Of a stretch of DNA of 64,000 nt, positions 24,418 through 33,509 are shown piece after piece (the stretch's first letter is position 1; each line of letters opens with the position of its first letter). The translations under genes were made by a program, and so were the position numbers. The notes beneath the pieces were generated by a model, which was given only the letters and a program-made list of their open reading frames with translations, did not search any database and was not told the origin of the DNA. The DNA is from Bradyrhizobium tropiciagri (GTDB lineage: Bacteria > Pseudomonadota > Alphaproteobacteria > Rhizobiales > Xanthobacteraceae). The DNA lies in contig NZ_JAFCKF010000008.1 of NCBI RefSeq assembly GCF_018130545.1, forward strand, positions 124,001 through 188,000, given 5' to 3'.

Positions 24418-25374
24418 ATGCCGCTTACGCGACGCCGTTTTCTGATCGAATCCGGTCTTGTAGTCGGCATCTTCGGCTCAGGTGTCAAATCGATGGTTGC
24501 ACAGCAGCCCCCGAATAATCCGGGTCCCGACCGCATCGTATTGCTCGGGACGCGGGGTGGCCCGAACATCACCGGTTACTCGCCTAGCCCCCCGGCAAAT
24601 TTGCTGGTTTACAGAGGCGTCCCGTACGTGGTCGACACCGGTTACGGCGTCACCTTCAAGCTGGTCGATGCCGGGCTGCGCTTGCCCCTGCTGCGGTACA
24701 TTTTCATCACGCACCACCATTCTGATCACAATCTCGGGCTTGGCCCGCTTCTATACAATGCGTGGGCGGCTGGATTGCGAACACCGGTCGACGTCTATGC
24801 ACCGATGGGCCTTTCCGCGATGCTCTCCGCTTACTGGGAGTCAAATCGTTTCGACATCGAGACGCGGATCTCCGATGAAGGCAGGCCAGATCCTCGTAAG
24901 CTTGTTACGCCTCACGAACTGAGTGAGGGTTTGACGATGTCTCATGACGACGTTCGCGTCTTCGCGCTGAAGGTCAACCATCCACCGGTGACCGAGAGCT
25001 ACGCTTTCAAATTCCAGTTGGCCGACAAGACAGTGGTCTTTTCGGGCGACACTACCTTCTTTCCGCCGCTCGCTGACTTCGCGAAGGGAGCCGACTATCT
25101 CGTGCATGAGGCGCTGTACGAACCCGGTCTAGACACCGTAGTGCGCCGCGTGCCGAACGCCGAGAAGTTGAAAGCCAGCATTCTGAGCCACCACACTCGC
25201 GCGGAGGACGTGGGTCGGATCGCAGCGATGGCGAACGTAAAAACGCTTGTTCTAAATCACTTCGTGCCTGCCGGTGACAACAACGTGGCGCCCGAGGTAT
25301 GGAGAGATGCGGTTCGGAGGACGTTTGGAGGCAACATCGTTGTCGGAAGAGACCTGCTTCAGCTTCCGTTGTGA
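24418..25374 (+). CDS. Tat-exported metallo-beta-lactamase-fold hydrolase
   Basis: 318 residues. A twin-arginine signal (PLTRRRFLIESGLVVGIFG) precedes an RNase Z/arylsulfatase-like MBL domain: LLGTRGGPNI, THHHSDHNLG (metal-binding HxHxDH), then VVFSGDTTFF with the bridging Asp, LVHEALYE and SILSHHTRAEDVGRIA. The export signal argues against tRNA processing and for hydrolysis of a small ester or lactone in the periplasm. It sits 247 bp after the cyclase gene on the same strand and shares its AT-richer composition; GGGAGG precedes the ATG. Confidence 0.85.
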   Translation: MPLTRRRFLIESGLVVGIFGSGVKSMVAQQPPNNPGPDRIVLLGTRGGPNITGYSPSPPANLLVYRGVPYVVDTGYGVTFKLVDAGLRLPLLRYIFITHHHSDHNLGLGPLLYNAWAAGLRTPVDVYAPMGLSAMLSAYWESNRFDIETRISDEGRPDPRKLVTPHELSEGLTMSHDDVRVFALKVNHPPVTESYAFKFQLADKTVVFSGDTTFFPPLADFAKGADYLVHEALYEPGLDTVVRRVPNAEKLKASILSHHTRAEDVGRIAAMANVKTLVLNHFVPAGDNNVAPEVWRDAVRRTFGGNIVVGRDLLQLPL

Positions 25375-25434
25375 GTGAGGCACAACTGAGTGTCCGCTCC
25401 GCGTCACAAGGCGATATCCCTGTCTGCTTCGCCA

Positions 25435-26013
25435 CTAGCTGCTCGCGTTGAGCAGCCGCGCGACGGTGCGGTCGATCTCGTCGTACTGGCCCTCGCCGGC
25501 GTGCTGGAACACGATCTTGCCGTTCTGGTCGATGATGTATTGCGCCGGCCAATACTGGTTGCCGTAGGCGTTCCAGGTCTGCGAATTGTTGTCCTGCGCC
25601 ACCGGATAGAGGATGCCGTGCCGCTTCAGCGCCGCCTGCACATTGGTGGCCGAGCGCTCGAATGGGAATTCCGGCGTGTGCACCCCGATCACGACGAGGC
25701 CGCGATCCCGGTACTTTGAATAAAGCTGGGTGACGTGCGGCAGCGTGTTGACGCAGTTGACGCAGCCATAGGTCCAGAAATCCACCACCACGACCTTGCC
25801 GCGCAGGTCGGCGAGCTTCAGCGGCTGCGAATTGAACCAGTTGCTGATCCCGGTGAATTCGGGCGCAGCCTGACTCTGTTCGGTCGTCATGGCGACGGCC
25901 CTCGGCACCGGCACGGTCGGCGTGTCGGATTCAGTGCAGAGACCGGGGATGACGGCGCCGCCGAGACCAAGGCCCGCGACCACAGCGGATACGGCAATCA
26001 TGCGCAGGGACAT
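25435..26013 (-). CDS. Periplasmic thioredoxin-fold protein (DipZ/TlpA type)
   Basis: 192 residues. A signal/anchor helix at the N-terminus (MIAVSAVVAGLGLGGAVIPG) and a thioredoxin domain with VVVDFWTYGCVNCVNTLPHV: active site CVNC, where classical TlpA has CxPC. The later GNQYWPAQYIIDQNGKIVFQHAGEG holds the cis-Pro loop. The WTYGCVNCVNTLP signature is that of the C-terminal half of DipZ, here split off as its own gene next to ccdA. Likely reduces periplasmic disulfides using electrons relayed by CcdA. Confidence 0.88.
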   Translation of the reverse strand: MSLRMIAVSAVVAGLGLGGAVIPGLCTESDTPTVPVPRAVAMTTEQSQAAPEFTGISNWFNSQPLKLADLRGKVVVVDFWTYGCVNCVNTLPHVTQLYSKYRDRGLVVIGVHTPEFPFERSATNVQAALKRHGILYPVAQDNNSQTWNAYGNQYWPAQYIIDQNGKIVFQHAGEGQYDEIDRTVARLLNASS

Positions 26014-26032
26014 TGTACTCTCCTTGTTGGGC

Positions 26033-26740
26033 TCACAGGCCGATCTGGCCGTTGGGATAGAACTGGGTCAGCCACGCCACGATCAGCGTGTCGTATTGCA
26101 GGTAGGACAGCGCGGCGAAGCCGATGATCACGACGCCGAAGCCTTGCTGCAGGCGCGGCGCGATCCGCGCCAGGCTACGCACGCGGGTGGTGACGGCCTG
26201 CCCGCCATAGGCAATGGCAAGCATCGGGATCGCGGCGCCGATCGCGTAGGTCACGAGCTGCAGGCTTGCCCATGCGGTATCCTTCGAGGTCGCGACGATG
26301 GTCAGGATCGAGCCGAGCACCGGACCGGCGCAGGGCGTCCACACCAGGCCGAGCGTCGAGCCGAGCACGAAGCCGCCGAACAGGCTCGGCGACGGCGCGG
26401 CCCGACCGAGATTGCCGGCGGTGCCGGTGAGCCGGATCGCCAGCCATTCGAACGGCGCCGGCCAGATCATCAACAGGCCGAAGCCCGCGAGCAGGATCGC
26501 TGCGCCGGTCCGCAGCAGGTTGGGATCGAAATCGAAGGCGCGCGTGATCGCGCTCAGCAGCAATGCCACCGCAGAGAATGACATCACGAAGCCGAGCGCG
26601 ATCATCGCGGGCCGCGCCTTGCCGGTCTGGCCTATCGATACCCCAAGCAGGATCGGCAGCATCGGCAGGGTGCAGGGCGCGGCGACGGTGGCGACACCGG
26701 CAAGCAGGGCCAAGGTAAGGGCAGGGGCAAGGCTGAGCAT
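26033..26740 (-). CDS. ccdA: CcdA-type transmembrane thiol/electron carrier
   Basis: 235 residues from the ATG at 26740. Six or so membrane helices with the two redox Cys in GVATVAAPCTLPMLPILLG and LGLVWTPCAGPVLGSI, the conserved helix 1 and helix 4 cysteines of CcdA/DsbD. It moves electrons from cytoplasmic thioredoxin to periplasmic partners. The thioredoxin gene follows after 19 bp on the same strand, a direct functional pair; such pairs (SoxV/SoxW) accompany Sox systems in other bacteria. Confidence 0.92.
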   Translation of the reverse strand: MLSLAPALTLALLAGVATVAAPCTLPMLPILLGVSIGQTGKARPAMIALGFVMSFSAVALLLSAITRAFDFDPNLLRTGAAILLAGFGLLMIWPAPFEWLAIRLTGTAGNLGRAAPSPSLFGGFVLGSTLGLVWTPCAGPVLGSILTIVATSKDTAWASLQLVTYAIGAAIPMLAIAYGGQAVTTRVRSLARIAPRLQQGFGVVIIGFAALSYLQYDTLIVAWLTQFYPNGQIGL

Positions 26741-27152
26741 CGTCGTCCGTCCATCAGAAGTCCCGGCGCGCCAGAGGGCCGTGCCGGGTACGCCTGATGA
26801 TCTTCGGAAGGACGGGGCGGCCGTTACTGTGCGGCGATCGCAGGCGCCGTCACGTCTGTGTGACACGACGCGTGTCCGGCCTCACAAACGCGCGCCAAAA
26901 ACAGAGCGACCCGGCTGAGGGGCATCCCGGCCGGGTCGTTGGAGGTTTACTTGGGAGGTTAGAACTAGGAAGCGTCGAAACTGGTTCAGTGAATTGGGTT
27001 GGGGTTGCGTCGTTGGATATGGGTATAGAGATCGCGTTTTTCCGGGTGATGTCGTCGATTGTTTCAATTGTTTCGTCGCCGGACTTTTTCGGCTTCGTGG
27101 ACAATTGGCCGGATTGCGCGATCTCCTTTTAAGCTATTGATATGCCGTCGCT
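26741..27152. other. 412-bp spacer between ccdA and the sigma factor gene
   Basis: Holds a likely minus-strand terminator (26897-26938), GTCACGTCTGTGTGAC (26850-26865) as a short dyad, and the segment AATTGTTTCGTCGCCGG (27066-27082), which occurs again before the sigma gene at 27873. A minus-strand frame 26850-27104 runs through the terminator and is not convincing as a gene. Confidence 0.4.
26897..26938 (-). terminator. Probable rho-independent terminator after the sigma factor gene
   Basis: Arms CGACCCGGC (26907-26915) and GCCGGGTCG (26930-26938) form a 9-bp GC-rich stem. Read on the minus strand it is followed within 5 bases by TTTTT (26901-26897). It lies ~215 bp past the sigma factor stop. 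Confidence 0.6.
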
Positions 27153-27764
27153 TTACGCCGCAACGCTGTCCACGCCGGCGCCCCGGAGGAGGTCGGCGAG
27201 CTGCTTGCGGGCATAGAACATGCGGGTCTTCACCGTGCTCTGCGGGATGCCGATGATCTGCCCGGCCTCCTCGACCGACTTCTCATGGTAGTAGACCAGA
27301 TTGATGATCTCGCGGTGGGCCGGCGACAGCTTGGCGACGCAGGCCCGCAGGATCTCGCTGGTGGTGGCGCGATCGAGCGAGGTTTCCGGCGTGTCGGCGC
27401 CGTCGGCGATCTCCAGCACGTCGTCCTGGTCGATATCCTCATGCTTGCGCTGGCGCAGCGCGGTCAGCGCCTTGAAGCGGGCGATCGACAGCAGCCAGGT
27501 CGAGACCTGCGAGCGGCCCTCGAACTGGGCTGCGGTGCGCCAGACGTCCAGGAAGACCTGGCTGACCAGGTCTTCGGCCATCGTGGTGTCGCGCACCATC
27601 CGGAGCACGAAGCGGTAAACCCGGACGTTGTGGCGGGCATAAAGCGTGTGCATCGAGGTGCGGTTATTCTTTGCGATACGCGCGAGCAGCGTTTCATCCG
27701 AGGTCGCGCGGGCAGCTTCGATATGTTTCGCGGCTGCAGCGTTGATGGCGATGACGTTCGGCAT
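27153..27764 (-). CDS. RNA polymerase ECF-type sigma factor
   Basis: 203 residues from the ATG at 27764, with GGGAG 8 bp upstream. Region 2: LYARHNVRVYRFVLRMVRDTTMAEDLVSQVFLDVWRTAAQF; region 4: SPAHREIINLVYYHEKSVEEAGQIIGIPQSTVKTRMFYARKQLADLL. An acidic linker (HEDIDQDDVLEIADGAD) joins them. Directs RNA polymerase to stress or envelope genes. No anti-sigma gene is adjacent, so control may be by a distant anti-sigma or at transcription. Repeated GTTTCGT motifs lie just upstream. Confidence 0.92.
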   Translation of the reverse strand: MPNVIAINAAAAKHIEAARATSDETLLARIAKNNRTSMHTLYARHNVRVYRFVLRMVRDTTMAEDLVSQVFLDVWRTAAQFEGRSQVSTWLLSIARFKALTALRQRKHEDIDQDDVLEIADGADTPETSLDRATTSEILRACVAKLSPAHREIINLVYYHEKSVEEAGQIIGIPQSTVKTRMFYARKQLADLLRGAGVDSVAA

Positions 27765-27856
27765 GACAGGCTCCCAGTTCGCCGTTAGGCGGCAGTTCGT
27801 TGGGAGAAAGCTAGTTACCGCCCGTTTCCGGATGTCTGCGCGAAAAGCGGAAAATG

Positions 27857-27903
27857 GTTTCGTGACCGGGAGAATTGTTTCGTCGCCGGCGGGACGACGA
27901 AAC
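27857..27903. promoter_or_regulatory. Cluster of GTTTCGT motifs upstream of the sigma factor gene
   Basis: GGTTTCGTGACC at 27857-27868, GTTTCGTCG at 27877-27885 and its exact complement CGACGAAAC at 27895-27903 lie about 95-140 bp before the sigma factor start. The second and third form a 9-bp inverted repeat. Part of it (AATTGTTTCGTCGCCGG, 27873-27889) occurs again downstream of the gene at 27066-27082. Spacing suggests an operator or upstream activation site. Confidence 0.5.
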
Positions 27904-27998
27904 ATTCGGGACCGAAAAGTCAGTAATTTCAACGGGGGGAAATTCCAGGAGGCTGGAATCGTCCCGGTTGGAACGAATCCGCGCCATGACTTTTGGCA

Positions 27999-29066
27999 CT
28001 ATTCGGCCGCCTGCAAAGCGGTCGCTGCCTTTTTCGGGGCAATCCAGAAGGCGTCAGGCCGTTCGAACAGGAAAGTGGCCCGAACCGCCAGCGCCAGCCG
28101 CCAGATCAGGAGCGAACCGGCGACACCGGCCGCGGTCACGATCAGCGAGACCAGCCCGATGTCGGGAATGACATCGAATCGCAGCAGCAGCGTGCGGGTC
28201 GCAGCCATCGGCAGGAAGAAGGCGAGATAGATCACGATCGAATGCTCGCCGCAGAAGCGCAGGAAGCCGAGCCAATGCCTGCGCGCCAGCAGCGTGCCGG
28301 TCACGATGATCGCGCAGGCACCGGCAAAGCCTAGCGCCAGCGAAACGATCGGCCATTCGCTGACATCGAGCGCCACCAGGCCACCATTGACGAGGGCCCA
28401 CAGCCCAAGCCCGAGCAGGGCAAGCGCAGGCCGCGACCGCGCGCGGTCGGACAGCGCGAACACGTAATCGGCCAGGACATAGCCGGTATAGAAATAGACG
28501 AAGCGGGCGCTGAACTCGTCGATCACGTACCAGCCGGTCGTGACATGCGCCGACTCCAGCGTGGCCGCGATCAGCCAGATCACGAGCGGGTGGACGTTGC
28601 GGGTCAGCTTGGTGACGACGAAGAAGATCGGCAGCAGGTAGATGAACCACAGCGTGCCGAACGGCTGCACGAAGGCGATGAGGTATTGCCGCCCGGCCTC
28701 GGCCCAACCGGCCTCGGCGGCCAGCAACGGTGCCTTGAAGCCGAACTGGATCGTCACCCACAGCACGTAGAAATAGGCGAAGTGCATCACCTTGCGGTCG
28801 AGATAGGTGCGCCAGTCCCGATTGATCACGACCGACAGGAACAGTCCCGAGATCATGAAGAAGTCCGGCATCCGGAACGGTTTGGCGAACATCACGACAT
28901 AATGCATGAAGCCGGTCTGCTCGGCGGCCTTCTCGACCCCCAGCACCGAATGCATCATCACAACCATGATGATGCAGATGCCCTTGGCATAGTCGACCCA
29001 ATCGACGCGCGCGCTCGCGTTCCCGGGGGAACGAGCTGTCGCAGCGATTGTGCCGTTTGTGGTCAT
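27999..29066 (-). CDS. Acyltransferase 3-family membrane protein
   Basis: 355 residues with ~10 membrane helices. Begins with the family signature RVDWVDYAKGICIIMVVMMHSVLGVE, then FAKPFRMPDFFMISGLFLS and FIYLLPIFFVVTKLTR; near the end CGEHSIVIYLAFFLPM. Proteins of this family O-acylate sugars, lipids or glucans at the membrane (OafA, OpgC, NodX are members). Target here unknown. Divergent from hrpB across 217 bp. Confidence 0.88.
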   Translation of the reverse strand: MTTNGTIAATARSPGNASARVDWVDYAKGICIIMVVMMHSVLGVEKAAEQTGFMHYVVMFAKPFRMPDFFMISGLFLSVVINRDWRTYLDRKVMHFAYFYVLWVTIQFGFKAPLLAAEAGWAEAGRQYLIAFVQPFGTLWFIYLLPIFFVVTKLTRNVHPLVIWLIAATLESAHVTTGWYVIDEFSARFVYFYTGYVLADYVFALSDRARSRPALALLGLGLWALVNGGLVALDVSEWPIVSLALGFAGACAIIVTGTLLARRHWLGFLRFCGEHSIVIYLAFFLPMAATRTLLLRFDVIPDIGLVSLIVTAAGVAGSLLIWRLALAVRATFLFERPDAFWIAPKKAATALQAAE

Positions 29067-29283
29067 CCTTGTCCCGTTTCGGCGTGATCGGGCCTATCAT
29101 CGGCCCGATCGGTTGCTTTCTCCTTTATCAGTACAAGGGATGTGCCAGCTTAACCCCCGCTCTTTCCCCGGTTCCCTGGACCAGGCGAATGGTCTAAGAG
29201 CCCCGGAAATCCTAAGAGAATCCGACGCTCGTTAACCACAGGACGCTGGGCTGGCCGAGGGCCGTGGCCTGCGATGAGACTCC

Positions 29284-31752
29284 TTGCCGCACCAATTCGA
29301 TAGCCCGCTGCCGATCGACGCCGTGCTCGATGAGCTCGACCGCACGCTCGATCGCCACAATGCCGCCGTGCTGGTCGCGCCGCCCGGCGCCGGCAAGACC
29401 ACGCGCGTGCCGCTGGCGTTGCTCGATGCACCCTGGGCCAAAGGCAAGAAGATCATCGTGCTGGAGCCGCGCCGCATCGCCGCGCGTGCCAGTGCCGAGC
29501 GGATGGCGAAGACGCTCGGCGAGCGTCCCGGCGAGACCGTCGGCTATCGCGTGCGCTTCGGCTCCAAAGTGTCGCGCGCGACGCGGATCGAGGTGGTCAC
29601 CGAGGGTATCTTCTCGCGGCAGATCCTTGACGATCCCGAGCTCAACGGCGTCGCCGCGGTGCTGTTCGACGAATTCCACGAGCGCTCGCTCGATGCCGAT
29701 CTTGGCCTGGCGCTGGCGCGCGACGCGCAAACCGGCCTGCGCGAGGATCTGCGCATCCTGGTGATGTCGGCGACCCTCGACGGCGCGCGCGTCGCAAAGC
29801 TACTCGGCGATGCACCCGTGGTCGAGAGCGAGGGCCGCGCCTTTCCGGTCGAGACCCGTTACGTCGGCCGCAAGGTCGACGCGCCGGTGGAGCGACAGAT
29901 GGCCGAGACGATCGCGACCGCGCTGCGCGCCGATGCCGGCTCGGTGCTCGCGTTTCTGCCGGGCGCAGCCGAAATCCGTCGCACGCAAACGTTCCTCGCG
30001 GAGCGCGTGCACGACGCCTCGGTCGAGATCGTGCCGCTGTTCGGCGCGCTCGATGCCGCCGTGCAGGACCGCGCCATCGCGCCGGCGCCGAAAGGCATTC
30101 GAAAGGTGGTGCTGGCGACGTCAATCGCCGAGACCTCATTGACCATCGAGGGCGTGCGCATCGTGGTCGATTGCGGCCTGGCGCGGGTACCGCGCTACGA
30201 GCCTGACATGGCGTTGACCCGGCTCGAGACCGTGCGGGCCTCGCGCGCCGCGGTCGACCAGCGCCGCGGCCGCGCCGGCCGTATCGAGCCCGGCGTCTGC
30301 TACCGGCTCTGGGACGAGCCGCAGACCGCATCGCTGCCGGCCTATACCGCGCCCGAGATTCTCTCCGCCGATTTGTCCTCGCTGGTGCTCGACCTCGCGC
30401 AATGGGGCGTCAGCGATCCCGCAAGCCTCGCCTTCCTCGACCCGCCGCCGGGGCCGGCGCTGAAGGAAGCCAAATCGCTGCTGTCAGAGCTCGGCGCGCT
30501 CGATGGCGATGGCCGCATCACCGAGGAAGGCCAGAGCCTGCGTGCGTTGGCGCTGCCGCCGCGGCTGGCGCGCATGATCGTCGATTCCGCGCGTTTCGGC
30601 ATGGGCGAGGAGGCCGCCGAGATCGCCGCCGTGCTGACCGAGCGAGGGCTCGGCGGCGACAGCGTCGATCTCGACCACAGGCTCGATCAGTTCCGCCGAG
30701 ATCGTTCGCAGCGGGCTTCGAGCGCGCGCAGCATGGCCGCGCGCTGGGCCTCGCAGGTGAAGGTGCCGGTTGTCGAGCAAAAGGAACTCTCGACCGGCGT
30801 CATGCTGGCCTTCGCGTTTCCGGATCGGGTCGCGAAGAACCGCGGCAATGGCAGCTTCGTGCTGGCCAATGGCCGCGGCGCCGCCGTCGAGCAGACCGCG
30901 GCGCTGGCGCGGCTGCCTTACATTGCGGTTGCCGAGCTGACCGGCACGGCCGCGAGCGGCCGCATCCTGCTGGCGGCGCCGATCACCCAGGAGGAGATCG
31001 AGCAGCGCTTCGCCGACCAGATCGAGACGATCGAAGAGGTGACCTTCGACCGCGGCGCGATGGCGCTGCGCGCGCGCCGCCGCCGTTCGCTGCACGCGAT
31101 CACGTTCTCGGAGGCGCCGATGTCGCTCAAGCCATCGTCCGAGACTGCGCGCGTGTTCGCCGACGGCCTGATCGCGGCCGGGCTCGACCGCCTGCCGTGG
31201 TCGAAGCAAGCCAAACAGTGGCGCGACCGAATCATGTTCCTGCGCAAGGCCGAGGACGACAGCTGGCCCGATCTGTCCGATGCCGCGCTTGCCGCGCGGC
31301 CCGACGACTGGCTGGTGCCTGCACTCTACGACAAGACCGCGCTGAAGGACCTGTCGGCCGGTGACCTGTCGGACGCGCTGATGGCGTTGCTGCCGTGGGA
31401 ACTACGCGCGCGGCTCGATCGCGAGGCGCCGACGCATTTCGAGGCGCCGACCGGAACGCAGCTCGCGATCGATTACGAGGCCGAGCAGGGCCCGACCATC
31501 GCGGTGCGGTTGCAGGAATTGTTCGGACTCAACACCCATCCCTCGATCGCCAAGGGTGCGGTGCCGCTGGTGCTGGAACTGCTGTCGCCGGCGCAGCGGC
31601 CGGTGCAGGTGACGCGCGATCTGCCGGGTTTCTGGCGCGGCAGTTACGCCGCCGTGCGTTCCGACCTGCGCGGCCGCTATCCGCGCCACCCCTGGCCGGA
31701 AGATCCCGCCAGCGCGATGCCGACACGGCGCGTGAAACCGCGCGGCACTTGA
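29284..31752 (+). CDS. hrpB: ATP-dependent RNA helicase HrpB
   Basis: 822 residues. DExH helicase: PPGAGKTT at 33-40 (Walker A), VLFDEFHERS with DEFH at 129-132 (motif II), VMSATLDG (motif III), ATSIAETSLTIEGVRIVVD and QRRGRAGR (motifs V, VI), followed by the HA2 domain and the HrpB-specific C-terminal domain. An in-frame TGA at 29275 and the match of MPHQFDSPLPIDAVLDEL to the family N-terminus make the TTG at 29284 the start. Likely acts in RNA remodelling; dispensable in known bacteria. Followed by a family B repeat. Confidence 0.95.
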   Translation: MPHQFDSPLPIDAVLDELDRTLDRHNAAVLVAPPGAGKTTRVPLALLDAPWAKGKKIIVLEPRRIAARASAERMAKTLGERPGETVGYRVRFGSKVSRATRIEVVTEGIFSRQILDDPELNGVAAVLFDEFHERSLDADLGLALARDAQTGLREDLRILVMSATLDGARVAKLLGDAPVVESEGRAFPVETRYVGRKVDAPVERQMAETIATALRADAGSVLAFLPGAAEIRRTQTFLAERVHDASVEIVPLFGALDAAVQDRAIAPAPKGIRKVVLATSIAETSLTIEGVRIVVDCGLARVPRYEPDMALTRLETVRASRAAVDQRRGRAGRIEPGVCYRLWDEPQTASLPAYTAPEILSADLSSLVLDLAQWGVSDPASLAFLDPPPGPALKEAKSLLSELGALDGDGRITEEGQSLRALALPPRLARMIVDSARFGMGEEAAEIAAVLTERGLGGDSVDLDHRLDQFRRDRSQRASSARSMAARWASQVKVPVVEQKELSTGVMLAFAFPDRVAKNRGNGSFVLANGRGAAVEQTAALARLPYIAVAELTGTAASGRILLAAPITQEEIEQRFADQIETIEEVTFDRGAMALRARRRRSLHAITFSEAPMSLKPSSETARVFADGLIAAGLDRLPWSKQAKQWRDRIMFLRKAEDDSWPDLSDAALAARPDDWLVPALYDKTALKDLSAGDLSDALMALLPWELRARLDREAPTHFEAPTGTQLAIDYEAEQGPTIAVRLQELFGLNTHPSIAKGAVPLVLELLSPAQRPVQVTRDLPGFWRGSYAAVRSDLRGRYPRHPWPEDPASAMPTRRVKPRGT

Positions 31753-32057
31753 ACTGCGCTAACGCCTCAGCGTTCGTGCAACGTTTCGCGCTGTTGCACC
31801 CGAAGGTCGCATTTCTCTCGTTCGTCGTCCCGGCGAAGGCCGGGACCCATACACCGCGGCCGGTGTTGTGGACGGGACTCGTCGTTCCAACGTCGCGCAA
31901 CAACTGACATTTGTGGTTATGGGTCCCGGCCTTCGCCGGGACGACAGGGAGTGTCTCTTTTCCTGCTCATACCCGATCGGATGCGCTGGCAAGCGCCGGC
32001 AAACGGTGGTTAGATTTATGCGTCGGGATCACGGGCTCGCATCTTGGGGACGCCGCC
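31753..32057. other. 305-bp spacer filled mostly by a family B repeat
   Basis: Apart from the repeat at 31825-31944, the stretch holds no gene. The last 110 bp should contain the promoter of the permease gene; no convincing -35/-10 pair was found. Confidence 0.5.
31825..31944. repeat. MITE-like repeat family B, copy 2
   Basis: Exact 26-bp terminal inverted repeats (31825-31850 and 31919-31944) starting TCGTCCCGGCGAAGGCCGGG; each holds a CCCGGC/GCCGGG hairpin. Length 120 bp, equal to copy 1. Confidence 0.88.
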
Positions 32058-33509
32058 ATGGAGATCAAGAACGCATCGCCGTCGCTGTACAATGAAGACC
32101 TGGCGCCGGCCAAGGAACGCAACTGGGGCGCCTTCAGCATCTTCAACGTCTGGACCTCGGACGTGCACAGCCTGTGGGGCTATTATCTCGCCGCCAGCCT
32201 GTTCCTGCTGTGCGGCAGCTTCGTCAACTTCATCCTCGCGATCGGCGTCGGCTCGCTGGTGATCTTCGTGCTGATGAGCCTGATCGGCAACGCCGGGGTG
32301 CGGACCGGCGTGCCCTATCCGGTGCTGGCGCGGGCCTCGTTCGGCGTCTGGGGCGCCAACATTCCGGCGCTGGTGCGCGCCATCGTCGCCTGCTTCTGGT
32401 ACGGCGCGCAGACCGCGGCGGCCTCGGGCGCGATCGTCGCGCTGCTGACCCGCATCGACGGCTTCAAGGCGTTCCACCAATCGAGCCACATGCTCGGCCA
32501 TTCCACGCTCGAGGTGATCTGCTTCGTCGTGATCTGGGCGCTGCAACTGCTGATCATCCAGCGCGGCATGGAGACCGTGCGGCGCTTCCAGGACTGGGCG
32601 GGACCGGCGGTGTGGCTGATGATGCTGATCCTCGCGATCTATCTCTGCGTCACGGCGGGCGGCATCTCGTTGACCGCGCCGATCCCGCAGGACGTGCTGC
32701 TGGAGAAGACCAAGGAGGCCGGCGTGCCCGGGGTGCCCGGCTCGTTCCCGGCGCTGTGCGCCGTCGCCGCGACCTGGATCACCTATTTCGCCGCGCTCTA
32801 TCTCAACTTCTGCGACTTCTCGCGCTACGCGCCCGACGTCCACGCGCTGCGCAAGGGCAATATCTGGGGCCTGCCGGTCAATCTGATCCTGTTCTCGCTG
32901 GTCGCCGGCGTCACCACGATCGCAGCCTTCAACGTCTATCACGAGGTGCTGCTGCATCCCGACCAGATCTCGGCGAAGTTCGACAGCTGGTTCCTGGCGC
33001 TGCTCGCCGCGGTCACCTTCGCGGTGGCGACGCTCGGCATCAACGTCGTCGCCAATTTCGTCTCGCCGGCGTTCGATTTCTCCAACGTGTTTCCGCGCCA
33101 CATCGACTTCAAGAAGGGCGGCTACATCGCGGCGCTGATCGCACTGGCGCTGTATCCGTTCGCGCCCTGGGAGGGCAGCGCGGCCTCGTTCGTCGGGCTG
33201 ATCGGCGCGACCATGGGGCCGATCTACGGGATCATGATGGTCGACTATTACTTGATCGCCAAAGGCCGGGTGGACGTGCCGGCGCTCTATCAAGAGAACG
33301 GCGAGTATCGCTTCCAGAACGGCTGGAACGTCAGCGCGCTGATCGCGGCTGCCGTCGGCGCGCTGTTCTCGTCGGTGCTGCCGAACTTCACCTCGATCCT
33401 GCCGGCGTGGTGGGCGGTCTATGGCTGGTTCTTCGGGGTCGCGATCGCAGGGGCGGTCTACTACGCGCTGCGTGTTGCGATGCCGAGCCCGGTTGCCAAA
33501 ACCGCCTGA
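32058..33509 (+). CDS. NCS1-family nucleobase/hydantoin permease
   Basis: 483 residues from the ATG at 32058; the frame upstream runs through the repeat and is not coding. 12 membrane helices: LYNEDLAPAKERNWGAFSIFNVWTSDVHS is the NCS1 N-terminal signature, then GVPYPVLARASFGVWGANIPALVRA and the FCDFSRYAPD segment. Members take up cytosine, uracil, allantoin, thiamine precursors or hydantoin with Na+ or H+. No catabolic gene is nearby, so the substrate cannot be narrowed. Confidence 0.92.
   Translation: MEIKNASPSLYNEDLAPAKERNWGAFSIFNVWTSDVHSLWGYYLAASLFLLCGSFVNFILAIGVGSLVIFVLMSLIGNAGVRTGVPYPVLARASFGVWGANIPALVRAIVACFWYGAQTAAASGAIVALLTRIDGFKAFHQSSHMLGHSTLEVICFVVIWALQLLIIQRGMETVRRFQDWAGPAVWLMMLILAIYLCVTAGGISLTAPIPQDVLLEKTKEAGVPGVPGSFPALCAVAATWITYFAALYLNFCDFSRYAPDVHALRKGNIWGLPVNLILFSLVAGVTTIAAFNVYHEVLLHPDQISAKFDSWFLALLAAVTFAVATLGINVVANFVSPAFDFSNVFPRHIDFKKGGYIAALIALALYPFAPWEGSAASFVGLIGATMGPIYGIMMVDYYLIAKGRVDVPALYQENGEYRFQNGWNVSALIAAAVGALFSSVLPNFTSILPAWWAVYGWFFGVAIAGAVYYALRVAMPSPVAKTA

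Noticed and set aside
26850-27104. 84-codon minus-strand frame after the sigma gene, considered as an anti-sigma factor
   Set aside because: It runs through a terminator stem, has no helix pattern of NepR or zinc anti-sigma factors and ends in repeat-like sequence.
32016-33293. Minus-strand open frame (425 codons)
   Set aside because: Antisense shadow of the NCS1 permease gene.
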